DNA from: Chthoniobacterales bacterium
GTDB taxonomy: Bacteria; Verrucomicrobiota; Verrucomicrobiia; Chthoniobacterales; DASVRZ01
Reading direction: 5' to 3'
Assembly: GCA_039930045.1 (NCBI GenBank)
Contig: JBDSQB010000017.1
Coordinates: 146,915 to 210,914, forward strand
Length of the DNA: 64,000 bases
The notes under the pieces were generated by a model. It did no database searches. It was not told the DNA's origin and saw nothing but the letters and a program-made list of their open reading frames with translations. This document shows positions 53,160 to 63,020 of this stretch, one piece after another (the first letter of the stretch is position 1; the number at the start of each line of letters is the position of its first letter). Position numbers and translations under genes: made by a program.

Positions 53160-54104
53160 TCATTTTTTGTGAAGAGGCGGGATGAGATACGCCAGCGATT
53201 GGGTGTTTTCCTTACCGCCGCGCGTGGAGAGATGAAGCATGAAATCGGAGAACAAGGCCCGGTCGGTTTTGAGGCCGAAATCAGGCTCGGCCAAAACCGG
53301 CAGCACTTCTGAAATGTTCGCCTGGAAGGTGGCCAGTTGCTGGCGAACCTCCGCCAAGTGTTCCGGCGCGACTTCGCACCACGGCAGCCGATAGACGACT
53401 TCCACACCTTTGGCCTGCATACGTTCGCGGAATTGTCGCAAGATTGGTTTCCAGCCTGGATGCATCGCGACCACAGGCTGGCCGCTGGCTAACGGATGCT
53501 CAAACGTCACTTTTTCCACAGCATAGCCAAACTCATCGACCCGCTTGCCTCGATAGCGAAACAACGGGAGATGCATTCCGCGTCGCGCGGTGTAATTAAC
53601 GATCCGCCGCAAACCGGGGGTGGTGACGCTGAACCAGGAGCCGAGGGTTTCCGCTGGTGACATAGTGATGTAACCCGGATCGCCGCCGAACATCCACTGG
53701 CGCTTGCCCAGCGAAGCAGTGAAATTGGCCGCATCGCGGGTGGCGGCGGGTGCCGAATCAAACAAATCGGGCTCGATCGAGAGGACGACCAAGTCGCCGG
53801 ATTTTGCCGAATCCTCTGCGTAGCCCAGCATGAACAAGGCACCGAGATTGGCCGCCAGCCCGAGGTTGATGCTGCTTCGGCCCGTCTCTTTTTGAAGGAG
53901 GACGGCATCGACTCCAAAGAGGACACTGGAGCCGCCCACGACCAATATCCGCTGGGGAGCGTTCTGACTTTTTTTCAAAGCATCCGCCTTGATTTGGACC
54001 AGATCGAGCAGCCAGCGCGTGTCAGGGCTCACCCGGAGGTTGAATGCCGCGCCTGCACACCACGCCAGCAGGACCACAAGAAGAAGAAGCAACAGGCGTT
54101 TCAT
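53160..54104 (-). CDS. SGNH-hydrolase-like exported protein, MBOAT partner
   Basis: A 314-residue protein with an N-terminal anchor (LLLLLLVVLLAWCAGAAFNL). It is followed by a domain beginning ILVVGGSSVLFGVDAVLL, which resembles the SGNH-like or AlgX/DltD-type proteins paired with MBOAT acyltransferases. NLGLAANLGALFMLGYAE follows in the same region. It lies 3 bases downstream of the MBOAT gene and probably helps transfer acyl groups onto an exported glycan. The start at 54104 is chosen at the signal helix. Confidence 0.72.
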   Translation of the reverse strand: MKRLLLLLLVVLLAWCAGAAFNLRVSPDTRWLLDLVQIKADALKKSQNAPQRILVVGGSSVLFGVDAVLLQKETGRSSINLGLAANLGALFMLGYAEDSAKSGDLVVLSIEPDLFDSAPAATRDAANFTASLGKRQWMFGGDPGYITMSPAETLGSWFSVTTPGLRRIVNYTARRGMHLPLFRYRGKRVDEFGYAVEKVTFEHPLASGQPVVAMHPGWKPILRQFRERMQAKGVEVVYRLPWCEVAPEHLAEVRQQLATFQANISEVLPVLAEPDFGLKTDRALFSDFMLHLSTRGGKENTQSLAYLIPPLHKK

Positions 54105-54106
54105 GG

Positions 54107-55510
54107 CTAAAAGGCGAAGTAAATAAATTGCCCCTCGCCGCTCGCGGCGCCGATGGCGACGACAGCCGCAAGCCCCAAACATGCAGGCCACGAGAGCAAC
54201 GCGGCGTAGGGATTTTCCGCCTTCCTGCGCCCTAGCATTTCGATCAGCAGAACGAAAAAGCAGAGGGAGCAGATCACGATCAGCGGAGCCCAATCCGTGA
54301 TGGCATAGGCGTGCCGGACCTCGCGCAAGCTGCCCGTTGAATAGGCGGACGGCGTCAGCAGCAGGCGGATTTTTTTTTCCAGAAGAGAAAGATCAGACTC
54401 GTAAAAGAACAGCCAGGAAAAGGTCACTGCCACCGATGTGAGCAGCCAGCCGATCACACGCGGCATCGCATATCCGACCTTGGAAAACCATCCGTGCATC
54501 ACCAGCAACGCTCCATGAGCCGCGCCCCAAAGCAGGAAATTAAAACCCGCGCCGTGCCACATGCCGGATATAAGGAAGACGGCGAAAATATTGAACTCCC
54601 AGACTCCGCGCCGGTTGCCGCCGAGCGGAAAATAGACGTAATCGCGAAACCAGGTGCTCAGCGTGATGTGCCAGCGCTGCCAAAATTCTCGGATGCTGCA
54701 GGCCGAATACGGCGCAAGGAAATTCATTGTCAGCCGCACACCGAGGATTCTCGCCACGCCTAGTGCAATAAAGCTGTAACCGGCAAAGTCGAAATAAATT
54801 CGCAGCCCGAACAGGATCGAAGTCAGCCAGACTGTCCACGGATTATCACTCACCCCGCGCAAAATAAACGGACTGAGATTGTCCGCCAGCACGAGCTTGT
54901 AGAATAAACCGAGGACCAGCCAGGGGCAGCCGTCTAGCAGGGTAGCCACCGAGACTCTCCAGCGAAAACCGGTGATCTGCGGCAGCAGCGAGGCACGCCG
55001 TTCGATCGGCCCTGCCACGATCTGCGGGAAAAAAGTGACGAAATTAAAGAAGTTGAGCAGCCGCGGCAGTTTTTCATTCCGGCGCAAGGTGTCCACGCCG
55101 AGCGCGATCAATTGAAAAGTGTAAAAGGAGATACCCGCCGGGATGTAATTTCTCGGTGCATTCCACCCCAGATGCAGCACTCGGTTGAGCAGGAAATCGC
55201 CGTATTTGAACCAGACCAGCGGCAGCAGATTCACAGTGATAAATAGGATTTCCAGAACCAGCCGACGGCGTTTGCCGGATCGTAGCGCGGCCTGCAGCAC
55301 GATGAAGCTGAAACCCAACTCAGCGACGTGAATCGCAAAAGAGAGCCGGTCCGCGAAATAGAAAAGGAGCAGGCTCGTTCCTAGCAGACTGGCCCGGTCA
55401 AACTGCGCCAGATGAGAAAATCCCCGGGCCGCCAACACGGCGCGGAAGGATAGGATCGAGCCCAGGCAGAGCAGGAGCAGAAGCCAAAATTCGACACTGA
55501 CAAAATTCAT
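54107..55510 (-). CDS. MBOAT-family O-acyltransferase
   Basis: A 467-residue polytopic membrane-bound O-acyltransferase (AlgI/DltB-like) with about ten helices. Signature pieces: FFNFVTFFPQIVAGPIERR, FWQRWHITLSTWFRDYVYFPLGG, and SGMWHGAGFNFLLWG, whose His is the catalytic residue. Such enzymes move acyl groups across the membrane to modify extracellular polysaccharide. With the SGNH-like gene it forms a two-gene O-acylation unit on the opposite strand to the rest of the polysaccharide locus. Confidence 0.9.
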   Translation of the reverse strand: MNFVSVEFWLLLLLCLGSILSFRAVLAARGFSHLAQFDRASLLGTSLLLFYFADRLSFAIHVAELGFSFIVLQAALRSGKRRRLVLEILFITVNLLPLVWFKYGDFLLNRVLHLGWNAPRNYIPAGISFYTFQLIALGVDTLRRNEKLPRLLNFFNFVTFFPQIVAGPIERRASLLPQITGFRWRVSVATLLDGCPWLVLGLFYKLVLADNLSPFILRGVSDNPWTVWLTSILFGLRIYFDFAGYSFIALGVARILGVRLTMNFLAPYSACSIREFWQRWHITLSTWFRDYVYFPLGGNRRGVWEFNIFAVFLISGMWHGAGFNFLLWGAAHGALLVMHGWFSKVGYAMPRVIGWLLTSVAVTFSWLFFYESDLSLLEKKIRLLLTPSAYSTGSLREVRHAYAITDWAPLIVICSLCFFVLLIEMLGRRKAENPYAALLSWPACLGLAAVVAIGAASGEGQFIYFAF

Positions 55511-55571
55511 TCGCTTGAAGCTTGGAGCGTTTTCCCTCGCAGAAAAGTTTCTTTTGGTTTTTTTGTAAGGG

Positions 55572-56624
55572 ATGCAGCGTCTCCTCGTCACGGGTTCCTC
55601 CGGCCTTATCGGCTCCGAAGTCTGTTCTTATTTCTCCAAAATGGGCTTCGCCATCCATGGCGTGGACAACAATCAGCGCGCTGTTTTTTTCGGCGCCCAA
55701 GGCGATACGCGCTGGAATCAGGAGCGGCTGCTAAGAGATCTGCCCGACTTTGCGCATCACGAACTCGATATTCGCGATCGCGCGGGCGTGCTGGACTTAG
55801 TGAAAACTCTCCGGCCCGATGTCATCATTCACACGGCGGCGCAGCCTTCGCACGACAGGGCGGCAGCGATTCCCTTCGACGACTTCGACACAAACGCCGT
55901 CGGGACTTTGAATCTATTGGAAGCCGCCCGGCAGTTTGCGCAGGAAGCGCCGTTCGTTCACATGTCCACCAACAAAGTCTATGGCGACGCCCCGAATCGA
56001 ATCCAACTCGTCGAAAAAGACACGCGCTGGGATTTCGCCGATCCGGAATACGCGGGTGGCATCGCGGAAACTTTCAGCATCGACCAGTCGAAGCATTCGC
56101 TCTTTGGAGCGTCGAAGGTCGCGGCCGATGTGATGGTGCAGGAATACGGCCGTTATTTTGGAATGCCGACCTGCTGTCTGCGCGGCGGCTGTCTCACCGG
56201 GCCAAATCACACCGGAGTCGAGTTGCATGGCTTTCTGAGCTACCTCGTGCGCTGCAATCTGGAGGGTCGCGAATACAAGATTTTCGGCTATAAGGGAAAG
56301 CAGGTGCGCGACAACATTCATTCGCTCGACGTCAGCCGTTTCATGCACGCCTTTGTGGAAAATCCCCGGAGCGCGGAGGTTTACAATCTCGGCGGCGGCA
56401 AGGCCAACTCGGTCTCGATCCTGGAGGCGTTTCAGATCACCACGAGCTTCACCGGACTGGAGCAACACTCGACTTACCTCGACGAAAACCGCATCGGCGA
56501 TCACATCGTTTACTACAGCGACCTCCGCAAAATGCGCTCCCATTATCCGTCGTGGGACATCACAATCTCAGTCGAGGAAACCATCGGCCAAATCGTCGAG
56601 GCTTGGAAAAAGCGGATGAGCTGA
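55572..56624 (+). CDS. NAD-dependent epimerase/dehydratase, CDP-paratose 2-epimerase-like
   Basis: A 350-residue extended SDR. The glycine motif is TGSSGLIGS (residues 7-15), the substrate-side STNKVYGD is at 132-139. The active-site YxxxK is altered: LFGASK has Phe178 in place of Tyr while Lys182 is kept. Several members of this epimerase-like group share that change. It probably acts on a nucleotide-sugar for surface polysaccharide. It lies 20 bases before a second epimerase gene, and the two are likely one operon. Confidence 0.83.
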   Translation: MQRLLVTGSSGLIGSEVCSYFSKMGFAIHGVDNNQRAVFFGAQGDTRWNQERLLRDLPDFAHHELDIRDRAGVLDLVKTLRPDVIIHTAAQPSHDRAAAIPFDDFDTNAVGTLNLLEAARQFAQEAPFVHMSTNKVYGDAPNRIQLVEKDTRWDFADPEYAGGIAETFSIDQSKHSLFGASKVAADVMVQEYGRYFGMPTCCLRGGCLTGPNHTGVELHGFLSYLVRCNLEGREYKIFGYKGKQVRDNIHSLDVSRFMHAFVENPRSAEVYNLGGGKANSVSILEAFQITTSFTGLEQHSTYLDENRIGDHIVYYSDLRKMRSHYPSWDITISVEETIGQIVEAWKKRMS

Positions 56625-56643
56625 GTTCCATTGTTATCTCCCC

Positions 56644-57711
56644 ATGCGCGTTTTCATCACCGGTATTTGCGGCTTCGTCGGAAGCACCCTGGCCCTCGCC
56701 CTCCGCGAATCTGTCGAAGGCATCGAGGTCTTCGGCTGCGATAATTTCATCCGCCCCGGCAGCGAGACCAATCGCCAGCGTCTGCGGCTCGCGGGCATCT
56801 CCGTTTTCCACGCCGACATCCGCAACAGCACCGATATCGACGCCCTGCCCCAGGCCGATTGGGTGATCGACGCCGCCGCCAATCCCAGTGTGCTCGCCGG
56901 CGTCGATGGCAGCAGCAGCCGCCAAGTCATGGAGCACAACCTTTTCGGAACCATCAATCTCCTCGAATACTGCAAGCGCCACCAGGCGACTTTTACTCTC
57001 TTGAGCACGAGCCGGGTCTATTCCATTCCGCCGTTGGCAAATCTCCCACTCGTTGCCAGAAACAACGCCCTCGCCCTCGATGACACCCAATCGCTTCCGC
57101 CTGGCGCCTCCGTCCGAGGCATTTCGGAAACATTTTCCACTGCCGCTCCGGTCTCGCTCTACGGCAGCACCAAGCTCGCTTCCGAGGCGCTGGCGCTCGA
57201 ATACGGCGAGGCCTTTTCCTTCCCCGTCTGGATCAACCGCTGCGGCGTCCTCGCCGGCCCCGGACAATTCGGACGCGCCGATCAGGGAATCTTCAGTTTT
57301 TGGCTAAATTCCTGGCTGCGCCAGCTGCCATTGAAATACATCGGCTTCGGCGGCCACGGACATCAGGTGCGCGATTGCCTGCATCCGCGGGATCTCCTGC
57401 CTGTGCTCACGCAGCAATTCACCGCCGGCCTGGACCGGACTCGTCCGCGCACACTTAACCTCAGCGGCGGTGAGGCGAGTTCCATCTCCCTCGCACAACT
57501 CAGCGACTGGTGCCGCCAGCGTTTCGGCGAACACGCCATCGCCTCCGACCACACTCCGCGTCCCTACGACATCGGCTGGATGGTGCTGGATTCCTCCGCC
57601 GCCCGCGAGCATTGGCAATGGCAGCCTGCGACTCCGATTCAAGACATCCTCGAGGAAATCGCCGCGCACGCCGAGCAACACCCCGGCTGGATGCAACTTT
57701 CCTCCCCATGA
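56644..57711 (+). CDS. NAD-dependent epimerase/dehydratase
   Basis: A 355-residue extended SDR beginning MRVFITGICGFVGS. The active-site motif YGSTK is intact, so this copy should be catalytically competent. LLSTSRVYS and NRCGVLAGPGQFG further support a sugar-nucleotide epimerase fold. Substrate unknown. It follows another epimerase gene, and its stop overlaps the next start (ATGA). Confidence 0.85.
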   Translation: MRVFITGICGFVGSTLALALRESVEGIEVFGCDNFIRPGSETNRQRLRLAGISVFHADIRNSTDIDALPQADWVIDAAANPSVLAGVDGSSSRQVMEHNLFGTINLLEYCKRHQATFTLLSTSRVYSIPPLANLPLVARNNALALDDTQSLPPGASVRGISETFSTAAPVSLYGSTKLASEALALEYGEAFSFPVWINRCGVLAGPGQFGRADQGIFSFWLNSWLRQLPLKYIGFGGHGHQVRDCLHPRDLLPVLTQQFTAGLDRTRPRTLNLSGGEASSISLAQLSDWCRQRFGEHAIASDHTPRPYDIGWMVLDSSAAREHWQWQPATPIQDILEEIAAHAEQHPGWMQLSSP

Positions 57712-58460
57712 ACACCCCGATTCCACTGCAACTCCTCTCCATCGTCATCCCCGCGCGCGACGAGGAAGGCTGCGTCGCCTCCACCGTTCACCACCTGCAT
57801 TTGGAACTGAAACTCCGCGGCGTTCCCCATGAAATCATCGTCGTCGATGATGGGAGTTCCGATCGAACTTGGGAGATTCTACAAACCGAAGCCGCGCAAA
57901 TGCCCGAGCTGCGTCCCATGCAAAATGACGGATTGCACGGCTTCGGACGCGCCATCACCTTCGGACTCGATGCCATGCGCGGCGACGCGGTGGTCATCAT
58001 GATGGCCGATGAATCCGACGATGCCCGCGACGTGGTGCGTTACTGGGAGAAACTCAACGAAGGCTACGACTGCGTCTTCGGCAGCCGCTTCACCAAGGGC
58101 GGCGGCGTCATCGATTATCCCCGGATCAAACTTTTCATGAACCGGATGGCCAACGCCTTTATCCGCATCCTTTTCCGGCACGGCCTGAACGACACCACCA
58201 ACGCCTTCAAAGCCTACCGTAAAACCGTCATCGACGGCGTGCGCCCGATCCTTTCGCCGCACTTCAACATCACGGTGGAACTCCCCTTGAAAGCCATCAT
58301 CCGCGGCTACAGCTATACCACGATGCCCATTACCTGGCGCAACCGCCGACACGGCGTGGCCAAACTCAAAATCCGCGAAATGGGCAGCCGCTACCTCTTC
58401 ATCTGTCTCTACGTCTGGCTGGAAAAATACTTCAGCCGCGGCGACTACAAAAAACCATGA
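57708..58460 (+). CDS. GT2 glycosyltransferase
   Basis: A 250-residue family 2 enzyme: LSIVIPARDEEGCVAS, IIVVDDGSSDRTW and the metal-binding MMADESDDARD. The segment FGSRFTKGGGVIDYPRIKLFMNRMANAF matches polyprenyl-phosphate sugar transferases. No long C-terminal membrane part. It overlaps the previous stop and the next start by ATGA, so three genes in a row are translationally coupled. The sugar is unknown. Confidence 0.87.
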   Translation: MNTPIPLQLLSIVIPARDEEGCVASTVHHLHLELKLRGVPHEIIVVDDGSSDRTWEILQTEAAQMPELRPMQNDGLHGFGRAITFGLDAMRGDAVVIMMADESDDARDVVRYWEKLNEGYDCVFGSRFTKGGGVIDYPRIKLFMNRMANAFIRILFRHGLNDTTNAFKAYRKTVIDGVRPILSPHFNITVELPLKAIIRGYSYTTMPITWRNRRHGVAKLKIREMGSRYLFICLYVWLEKYFSRGDYKKP

Positions 58461-59140
58461 GCGCCAATTCACCGACCGATCTCAGCAAAATTTACCAGCA
58501 GCGTTTCGAGGCCAGCCTGGCCTACCGCAAAGCCATCTGGCAGACTTTGATCTCCGGCTTTTTTGCCGAATATCTTCGTCCCGACGCCGTGGTCCTCGAT
58601 CTCGGCTGTGGCTACGGAGAATTTATCAATCAAGTCCAGGCCGCCCAGCGTTACGGCATGGACTTGAACCCGGACACACGCCAGAGACTGTCGCCAGAGG
58701 TGACCTTTCTGGAGCAGGATTGCTCGACCCGCTGGCCGTTGCCGGACCATTCGCTGGATGTCGTCTTCACGAGCAATTTCTTCGAGCATCTGCCGGATAA
58801 ATCCGCCCTCGGACGCACTCTCGATGAAGCGTGCCGCTGTCTCAAAGAAGGCGGACGCCTGATTGCGCTGGGCCCCAATATCAAATATCTCCCCGGCACG
58901 TATTGGGATTTCTGGGATCACCATCTGGCCCTCACTGAACTTTCCCTTGAGGAAGCCCTCACCAACCGCACGATGGCCATCGAGAAATCGATCCCGCGTT
59001 TCCTCCCCTACACCATGGCGCGCGGCTGGCAGCCCCCGCTCGCCTTTGTGGCACTCTTCCTGAAACTGCCATTTCTCTGGAAGTGGTTTGGCCGCCAGTT
59101 TCTCGTCGTGGCCCGCAAGCCGGCTGCGACGAAAACGTAA
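58457..59140 (+). CDS. class I SAM-dependent methyltransferase
   Basis: A 227-residue methyltransferase. The SAM-binding motif I is VLDLGCGYGEFI (about residues 44-55). DVVFTSNFFEHL and EACRCLKEGGRLIALGPN are motifs typical of sugar or small-molecule O-methyltransferases. It is coupled to the GT2 gene upstream. In this locus it may methylate a glycan intermediate, which is inference. Confidence 0.88.
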   Translation: MSANSPTDLSKIYQQRFEASLAYRKAIWQTLISGFFAEYLRPDAVVLDLGCGYGEFINQVQAAQRYGMDLNPDTRQRLSPEVTFLEQDCSTRWPLPDHSLDVVFTSNFFEHLPDKSALGRTLDEACRCLKEGGRLIALGPNIKYLPGTYWDFWDHHLALTELSLEEALTNRTMAIEKSIPRFLPYTMARGWQPPLAFVALFLKLPFLWKWFGRQFLVVARKPAATKT

Positions 59141-59208
59141 CACGGATTCTGCTGCAAATTGCTTGGCATCCTCACGGCAAGCCTCTCTATTGGCTCTCCC
59201 CCTTTTTC

Positions 59209-59928
59209 ATGACCCAGCCCGGCCCAGACATTATCGTGGTGATTCCTATCTATAATGAGGAAGCCAATATCCAGAAGGTCGCATTGGAATGGAACACTGC
59301 CTTGGCTTCAACGGGTGCCAGTTTTCAGATTCTGGCGATCAACGATGGTTCACGCGATGGCACAGCGGCTGTGATTGACCAGCTTTCCGCAAAAATCCCC
59401 GCGATCCGCGCCATCCACAAGGCGAATTCAGGCCACGGGCGCAGTTGCCGTCACGGATACGAAATGGCGCTTCGGGAAGGAGCCCGCTGGATTTTCCAGA
59501 TCGACTCCGATGGACAATGCGACCCATCCTACTTTTCCGAATTTTGGGCGCAGAAGGACGGGCATGACTGCGTTTTTGGGTTTCGCTCGGAACGCGGCGA
59601 TGGCATGGGTCGGAAGCTCATTCAGATCTGCTGCCGCTGGGCCACGGGTTTTGCTACGTTGAAAGACTTGAAAGATCCAAACGTTCCATACCGTCTCATG
59701 CGCCGGGAGGTGATGGAAAAAGCCATCGCGGGAATACCCGCAGATTTTAACCTGCAAAATATCGCGCTCACCCTCCGCTTATTTCGCCAGAAGGAGGTGC
59801 GCTGGAAATTTATCCCCATCAAATTCCGTCCAAGGCAGGGCGGCTCCAACAGTATCAATTATCTGAATATTATCAGCCTCGGATGGGAGATGCTGGGGGA
59901 TTTGAAGCGTCTCCGGCGCGAACCATGA
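59209..59928 (+). CDS. GT2 glycosyltransferase
   Basis: A 239-residue family 2 enzyme: IIVVIPIYNEEANIQ, LAINDGSRDGT and IDSDGQCDPSYF with the metal-binding DSD. The C-terminal half (FGFRSERGDGMGRKLIQ; YRLMRREVMEKAI) again resembles polyprenyl-phosphate glycosyltransferases. ATG 59209 is preferred. The stop overlaps the start of the membrane glycosyltransferase gene that follows, its probable functional partner. Confidence 0.87.
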   Translation: MTQPGPDIIVVIPIYNEEANIQKVALEWNTALASTGASFQILAINDGSRDGTAAVIDQLSAKIPAIRAIHKANSGHGRSCRHGYEMALREGARWIFQIDSDGQCDPSYFSEFWAQKDGHDCVFGFRSERGDGMGRKLIQICCRWATGFATLKDLKDPNVPYRLMRREVMEKAIAGIPADFNLQNIALTLRLFRQKEVRWKFIPIKFRPRQGGSNSINYLNIISLGWEMLGDLKRLRREP

Positions 59929-61394
59929 CGGGCAGTGGCCAGATGACGTGGGGGCCTGTGAAGGAGCGCATTCTTTTTTGCGTTAGCCTGGCAGCAGGAT
60001 TTTTCATCATCAGCCAGCAAAGCCTCTGGATCGATGAGGCTCATAGTGCCTTGAAGGCGATGCAACCCGATCTCGCCTCATTTTTTCGGACGCTGGTTTC
60101 AGATGGCGGCTCCGACCTGCAAATGCCCGGATACATGCTCTGGCTCTGGGGTTGGGAAAAAATCTTCGGTCACAGCGAGTACGCGCTGCGTCTGGCCAAT
60201 CTGCCCTGGTGGCTGCTGGCACAAGGGGTGACAATCCGGTTTTTTGGAAAAAAATCCGGCTTCTTTTGGGTCGGCAGCCTACTTTTTCTGCTGCATCCCT
60301 TTGTTTGGTACTATCTGGATGAAGCCCGTCCCTATGCGATGCAAATGGCAGGGGCGACTCTGCTGGCCATCGGAATTTTCGAGGCTCAAAACCCGGAGCG
60401 CTCCATTAAAAATTGGTTTTTGTGGGGCAGCTGCGGGGCCGTTTTGATGGGGATTACCAGTTTGCTAGCTTTTCTGTTTTCGGGAACTGGCCTGATCGTG
60501 CTGACATTTCTGCTTCTGTCTGAACGATCAACCCGCCAGCCAAAAACTTGGCTGCGCATCGTGCCCGCGCTGGCTGTTTTTTCGGCGACCGGCATTTATT
60601 ACCTCTGGACGTTGTGCATTGGCGCGAGGGCCACCAATGGAACCGGCGGCACCGGATGGAGCAACCTTCTCTATGTGAGCTATGAGCTTTTAGGGTTTTC
60701 TGGCGTGGGCCCCTCTCGCATCGAATTGCGGCAAAATGGCGCGGGTGCCTTGCGTCCCTATCTGCCTGAACTTGCCTTATACGGCCTCGCCAGCTGCGTG
60801 ATGCTTGTGGCCACTGTCCGAGAGTTAGGTTCAAAGATGGTCGTCGTCTGGGCGACCTATTTGTTGCCACCAGTTTTATTGATTCTAATGATTGGAGTCT
60901 TTAAAGATTTTCGTGTTTTGGGGCGGCATTTCACACCCGTTCTCCCGGTTATTCTTCTGGCTTGGGCAAGCTGCCTGGCCGTCTGGCATCGTAAAAACCC
61001 CCGGTCTGCGATAGGGTTAGGCACGTTGCTCCTTCTCCTGATGCTAACATCCTCGCTGTGCCTTCGCCTGAGTCCGCGCCATGGAAAAGACAACTACCGG
61101 GGGGCGGCGAAACTGGCGAAGTCAGCTCTTGCACAAAATAAAATTGTCTGGTGGGCGGCCGATCTTGCCGCAGCAAAATATTACCAAATCCCATTCACGG
61201 GAGCCGGGTCTGCTGTGGATGTGCGACAAAGCCGTTTCGAGGATTTCGCGAAATCCCCCCTTCCAAATCTGATCCTTTTATCCAAGCCCGATGTTTACGA
61301 TTCACATGGTGATCTCCTGCGCTACTTGCATGATGTGCCGCTGAAACAAACCGCTACTTTGCAGTCGTTCACGATATGGGAGGACGCTCGCTAA
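59925..61394 (+). CDS. GT39/PMT-like membrane glycosyltransferase
   Basis: A 489-residue polytopic protein with about ten helices. After the first helix, SLWIDEAHSALKA holds the acidic pair (DE) seen in GT-C enzymes that use polyprenyl-phosphate sugars. A further YLDEARPYAMQMA motif lies near residue 130. The soluble C-terminal part is short (VDVRQSRFEDFAKS...). Together with the upstream GT2, which would make the lipid-linked donor, it could transfer sugars in the periplasm. ATG 59925 overlaps the upstream stop. Confidence 0.8.
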   Translation: MTGSGQMTWGPVKERILFCVSLAAGFFIISQQSLWIDEAHSALKAMQPDLASFFRTLVSDGGSDLQMPGYMLWLWGWEKIFGHSEYALRLANLPWWLLAQGVTIRFFGKKSGFFWVGSLLFLLHPFVWYYLDEARPYAMQMAGATLLAIGIFEAQNPERSIKNWFLWGSCGAVLMGITSLLAFLFSGTGLIVLTFLLLSERSTRQPKTWLRIVPALAVFSATGIYYLWTLCIGARATNGTGGTGWSNLLYVSYELLGFSGVGPSRIELRQNGAGALRPYLPELALYGLASCVMLVATVRELGSKMVVVWATYLLPPVLLILMIGVFKDFRVLGRHFTPVLPVILLAWASCLAVWHRKNPRSAIGLGTLLLLLMLTSSLCLRLSPRHGKDNYRGAAKLAKSALAQNKIVWWAADLAAAKYYQIPFTGAGSAVDVRQSRFEDFAKSPLPNLILLSKPDVYDSHGDLLRYLHDVPLKQTATLQSFTIWEDAR

Positions 61395-61482
61395 CTCATA
61401 CTTGCGACTAAACGAGTAGCGCGATGAATGAAGACGTGGAATAAATCTCGCCACCCTGTCGTTCCGACGTTGCATTTATCTT

Positions 61483-63006
61483 GTGAATTCTAATTTCCGG
61501 ATTTTTCCTTTTTTGATCACTGCTGGCGGCCTGCTTTTGGCTTTGTTCCTAGGCCGACTTGTGGGTGAATCCAACACAAGGATGCTGGCCATGATTTTTG
61601 GCGGTATCGCAGTCATTTGTGTCTGCCTTTGGCTTAAAACCCGCATTTGGCTGCTTATCCCCCTTTGCTGGGGGCTGACGGGGAAAATCAGCCTCCTTCC
61701 CCTGCCCTTCAGCGTCCGCGATTTGAGTGTGCTTCTCGTCACCGGAATGTTTGGAGTTTTGTTTGCGCTGAAAATGGTGCGTCTTAAGTCACAGACAGGA
61801 TGGTTGGAGGTTTTAGTCGCGATCAATGTGACCTACGTCGCGTCCATGTTTATTAGGCACCCGGTTGGGACTAGCGCATTTGGCTCAGTCATGGTGGGCG
61901 GGCGCCCCTATTTTGACATATTAATCGCGCTGATCACTTTCTTGGTTTTGCGCAGCGTCACGATCTCTCCCCGGCAAGCCAGAATCTTTCCTTTTTTCCT
62001 CTTGGCGGGTTCGTTGATGGTAACGGTGCTCAATCTAATTGTAAGGTTGTTCCCGCCCCTCGTTGCGATCATTGCTCCTTTATATTCTGGAATCAATGTG
62101 CAGGGGTATATGGAGGCAGAGGGGTATAAAAGTGCAGCTGATCCCACTGTAAAGCGTTATGGCGAACTCGTAGGGCCTGGCTCGACTATCTTACAGATAT
62201 TATGCTCTTATTTTCGCCCGCTCTCGTTATTGGTACCCACCCATCCCTTTAGGACAATACTATTTTTTCTCGGCGGCCTTGGAATGCTCTATTCGGGATT
62301 CCGAAGCTCCATCATAGCCTCGGGATTTTTCTTTCTTTTTGCAGCCTATTTTCAAGGTGGGACTCGCGACCTGTTTAATAGCATTTTCGTTGGAATTTCC
62401 GGCCTGGTATTACTATTGGTTTTTCAATTATTCGTTGGGTTGCCGCTACAGGCTCAACGGGCATTGAGTTTTATTCCCCTCATTCCGTGGAATGAGCAGG
62501 CCAAGGCAGATGCAGACGACTCGTCTCAATGGCGCATCGACATGTGGAAGATGGTGTTGAATGAGAAGAAATACATTAACGACAAGGTCTGGGGCGATGG
62601 CTTTGGGTTCACAGCCTATGAATTAAATATCATGGTTGAAGCGGATTTTGGCGGCACTGGCTTCATAGGCGGAGCGGTTCAGGAGGCGTTTATGATTAAT
62701 GGCACGTTCCACAGCGGTCCTCTCTCCACTATCCGCTATGCAGGCGTCGTTGGCTTGATCTTGTTTTTGGCATGGAATTTCCACCTCAGTTTTCAAGCGC
62801 CCAAATTGATCCGGCTGGCACGGGGCACTCCTTATTTCCCTGCCACTCTTTTTCTCATTATGCCCATGATATACTTGCCGCTATTTTTTATCTTTATTTT
62901 TGGTGGCTATGAAAGTGCCTTCCCGGATCTGTTATTCACAAGCGGCCTTTTTAGCATGCTTAAAAATTCTCTAATCCAATATCGCGAAAATCTAAAGATT
63001 GCTTAG
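61483..63006 (+). CDS. polysaccharide polymerase/O-antigen-ligase-like membrane protein
   Basis: A 507-residue polytopic protein with about 12 helices and a large periplasmic loop (about residues 330-390, including AKADADDSSQWRIDMWKMVL). This layout matches Wzy/WaaL-type polymerases and ligases. A GTG start at 61483 is used. Sequence is clearly lower in GC than the flanking genes, often seen in polysaccharide loci. No precise substrate or family can be given. Confidence 0.68.
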   Translation: MNSNFRIFPFLITAGGLLLALFLGRLVGESNTRMLAMIFGGIAVICVCLWLKTRIWLLIPLCWGLTGKISLLPLPFSVRDLSVLLVTGMFGVLFALKMVRLKSQTGWLEVLVAINVTYVASMFIRHPVGTSAFGSVMVGGRPYFDILIALITFLVLRSVTISPRQARIFPFFLLAGSLMVTVLNLIVRLFPPLVAIIAPLYSGINVQGYMEAEGYKSAADPTVKRYGELVGPGSTILQILCSYFRPLSLLVPTHPFRTILFFLGGLGMLYSGFRSSIIASGFFFLFAAYFQGGTRDLFNSIFVGISGLVLLLVFQLFVGLPLQAQRALSFIPLIPWNEQAKADADDSSQWRIDMWKMVLNEKKYINDKVWGDGFGFTAYELNIMVEADFGGTGFIGGAVQEAFMINGTFHSGPLSTIRYAGVVGLILFLAWNFHLSFQAPKLIRLARGTPYFPATLFLIMPMIYLPLFFIFIFGGYESAFPDLLFTSGLFSMLKNSLIQYRENLKIA

Positions 63007-63020
63007 TTAAACGAAATCGC

